This document shows positions 32,023 through 33,286 of a stretch of 33,286 nt of DNA, piece by piece. The notes under the pieces are model-generated. The model was not told where the DNA came from. It did no database searches and saw only the letters and a list, made by a program, of their open reading frames with translations. Every line of letters starts with the position of its first letter. Within the stretch, counting starts at the first letter, position 1. The stretch comes from Perkinsus chesapeaki (Eukaryota > Perkinsozoa > Perkinsida > Perkinsidae): positions 1 through 33,286 of the forward strand of contig JAAPAO010000397.1 of the NCBI GenBank assembly GCA_013115145.1. The letters are read 5' to 3'. A program made the position numbers and the translations under genes.

Positions 32023-32034
32023 GCGCCACGAAAT
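32023..32034 (-). promoter_or_regulatory. ATTTCGTGGCGC core upstream of MOB1
   Basis: Exact 12-mer on the minus strand, 78 bp before the MOB1 start, in the context CATATTTCGTGGCGCGTGGG. The intervening sequence ends in a good acceptor (GTGGTTACAG, about 31973), so this may be a 5'-leader intron of MOB1 or the site of leader addition. It is the only exact copy outside a resolved intron. Confidence 0.55.
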
Positions 32035-32334
32035 ATGCCCTAGTGTACCCGTCGTTCATTTTGGGGAAAGGTTGTTGCTTTTCCGAGTGATAAATACAGA
32101 ATTTTACGACATGCGACACCGCATGGGCTCTAACGTCAGTCTCCATACTGGTTGGTTAGTACGAACGGAGTACCCTTGCTTGCAGTAGCCATGCCATCTG
32201 AGACTGTGCCCGCCAGGCAAGATGAACATATCGATTAGCATGGCGAGCGCGGTTGACAATGATGATGTTGGAATTCCATGTCTCATGCTTTTGTTATAAG
32301 CTGTTACTGTTAACCTCTAACGTATCCTTTGGTT

Positions 32335-33102
32335 ATGCCAAGTCCTAGTCATTATACAGACAATGCCGATGGGGAGCAGGAACATGGTGCATCATCCGAG
32401 TTTAATTTTTTGGACTCGGTACTGCTTACATCGTGCCCGAAGTCTGCTGACGACCAATACGATGAAAAAGCCCTTAGAAAACTAGGGAATCCTCATGATA
32501 TTCTCATGGTTATGTTGGGTTTTGGTCAATTTAGGCCTTATGGACAGGCCAATGGTTTACGTTTGGTTACTCCCGGTGGTAAAGTTGTATATTCGTTTGG
32601 TGCCTTCTGTTCAAAGTGGGATCTGCACTAAGTCACTTCCGAAGACTGGAATGAGGGCCATTGGATAAAAATTATGAACTGCGTCCATATGGCCCGCCTA
32701 TCTAGCCCCCTGACGATGATACTATTGGGTTATTTGGCCCCACAAAGAGTCGGTCTCATCGTCCAAGAAGCTGCACTAGCCAAGGCCAAAAACCTCACGG
32801 CTTGGCGAAATATCCATATACAAAACACCACAGACCCGACGGCCCAGAAACGTATACAAGCTGAGGTTGGTTCTTGGATAAAGGCTTGCAATGATACTCT
32901 CGACAAGCTCCGAACCAAGATCACTTCTGAGTTCCAACCTCAAGATACAAGTGATCTACTACGTCGATGGTGTATATTAACCCCACGTCAGAAACAACCT
33001 TGGTCATCTTTTCTGGCACAAGAACACCTCTTACTTGGCATTTTCGGGCGCGCGCCAATTTTTTTCTTAACGAAGACAATTTTTTTCTTGCATACGACAT
33101 AA
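32335..33102 (+). pseudogene. Intronless ORF split by one in-frame TAA
   Basis: ATG at 32335 opens 98 codons to TAA at 32629-32631. The same frame then continues open for 156 codons to TAA at 33100-33102. The first part is acidic then hydrophobic (GNPHDILMVMLGFGQFRPYG, VTPGGKVVYSFG). The second part is helical and charged (LIVQEAALAKAKNLTAWR, EVGSWIKACNDTLDKLRTK). No family is recognised. Lack of introns and plus-strand position set it apart from the array. The best reading is a decayed retroposed or mobile-element gene, or a gene read through one stop. The C-terminal stretch has two TTTTTTTCTT blocks. Confidence 0.5.
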
Positions 33103-33286
33103 AAATCCTGATATTGTAATAGATGCGTTTGCCTCGTATTAGCACTACAGCATGATCTGTCCAAGAGTGCAGTGGACGCAGGAACCATTATAGACCGCGG
33201 AGGTCGTCGACAGCGGCGATCGCCCTATACAATTGGGTCTGACACCTCTAGCCCCACAGGCTCACCCCGCACAGACCAGAGCAAGG
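33103..33286. other. Window end, no gene recognised
   Basis: No coding or RNA feature is supported in the last 184 bp. A GCGATCGC-type palindromic word lies at about 33216 and a GC-rich patch at the very end. Confidence 0.3.

Noticed and set aside
4867-32631. Stop-codon reassignment (TAA as sense) suggested by two ORFs
   Set aside because: Well-modelled genes here end with TAA (phosphatase), TAG (7148 gene) and TGA (MOB1), so the standard code is the simplest reading.
1-33286. CRISPR arrays, bacterial operons, ribosome binding sites or rRNA genes
   Set aside because: None seen; gene structure is eukaryotic throughout.

Overview
This window looks like nuclear DNA from a compact eukaryotic genome. 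Genes are split by many very short GT-AG introns: most of those I could phase exactly are 36-70 nt, many of them 41-50. The lineage is inference. A RAP-like domain at the end of a long helical protein and at least eight genes in a row on one strand fit an alveolate of the perkinsid/dinoflagellate type better than a fungus, but I cannot name the organism. No single long ORF represents a gene here. The models below come from joining exons whose reading phases match across GT..AG boundaries.

Left part (1-7.2 kb): a direct segmental duplication, copy 1 about 1375-3993 and copy 2 about 5058-7161. Each copy carries the C-terminal half of a GNAT acetyltransferase; copy 1 has a premature stop. Between the copies lies a small secreted, cysteine-containing protein with two related halves, interrupted by one in-frame TAA. 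Copy 2 ends inside the last codons of the next gene.

Middle and right (32.0 down to 7.1 kb): a co-directional minus-strand array. In transcription order it holds MOB1 (complete, 6 exons), a flavin amine oxidase, a short E2/UEV-like gene, a protein tyrosine phosphatase, a RAP-like helical protein, an unknown 208-aa protein, a tiny 44-aa ORF, a TMEM184/DUF300 membrane protein, unknown Ser/acidic exons, an FtsJ-like methyltransferase and an unknown 219-aa protein. A real tRNA-Lys(UUU) gene sits inside an intron of the RAP-like gene. At the far right a plus-strand intronless ORF is broken by one TAA.

The most interesting signal is in the introns. Six short introns in five unrelated genes contain a tRNA T-arm / Pol III B-box sequence (GGTTCGANNCC or a near match) in either orientation, and a seventh contains the whole tRNA-Lys. 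A second shared core, ATTTCGTGGCGC, recurs exactly four times in either orientation, three times in introns and once just upstream of MOB1. A 173-bp element occurs twice, once in an intron and once just upstream of a gene. Together these look like families of introner-like elements, at least one of them tRNA-derived.
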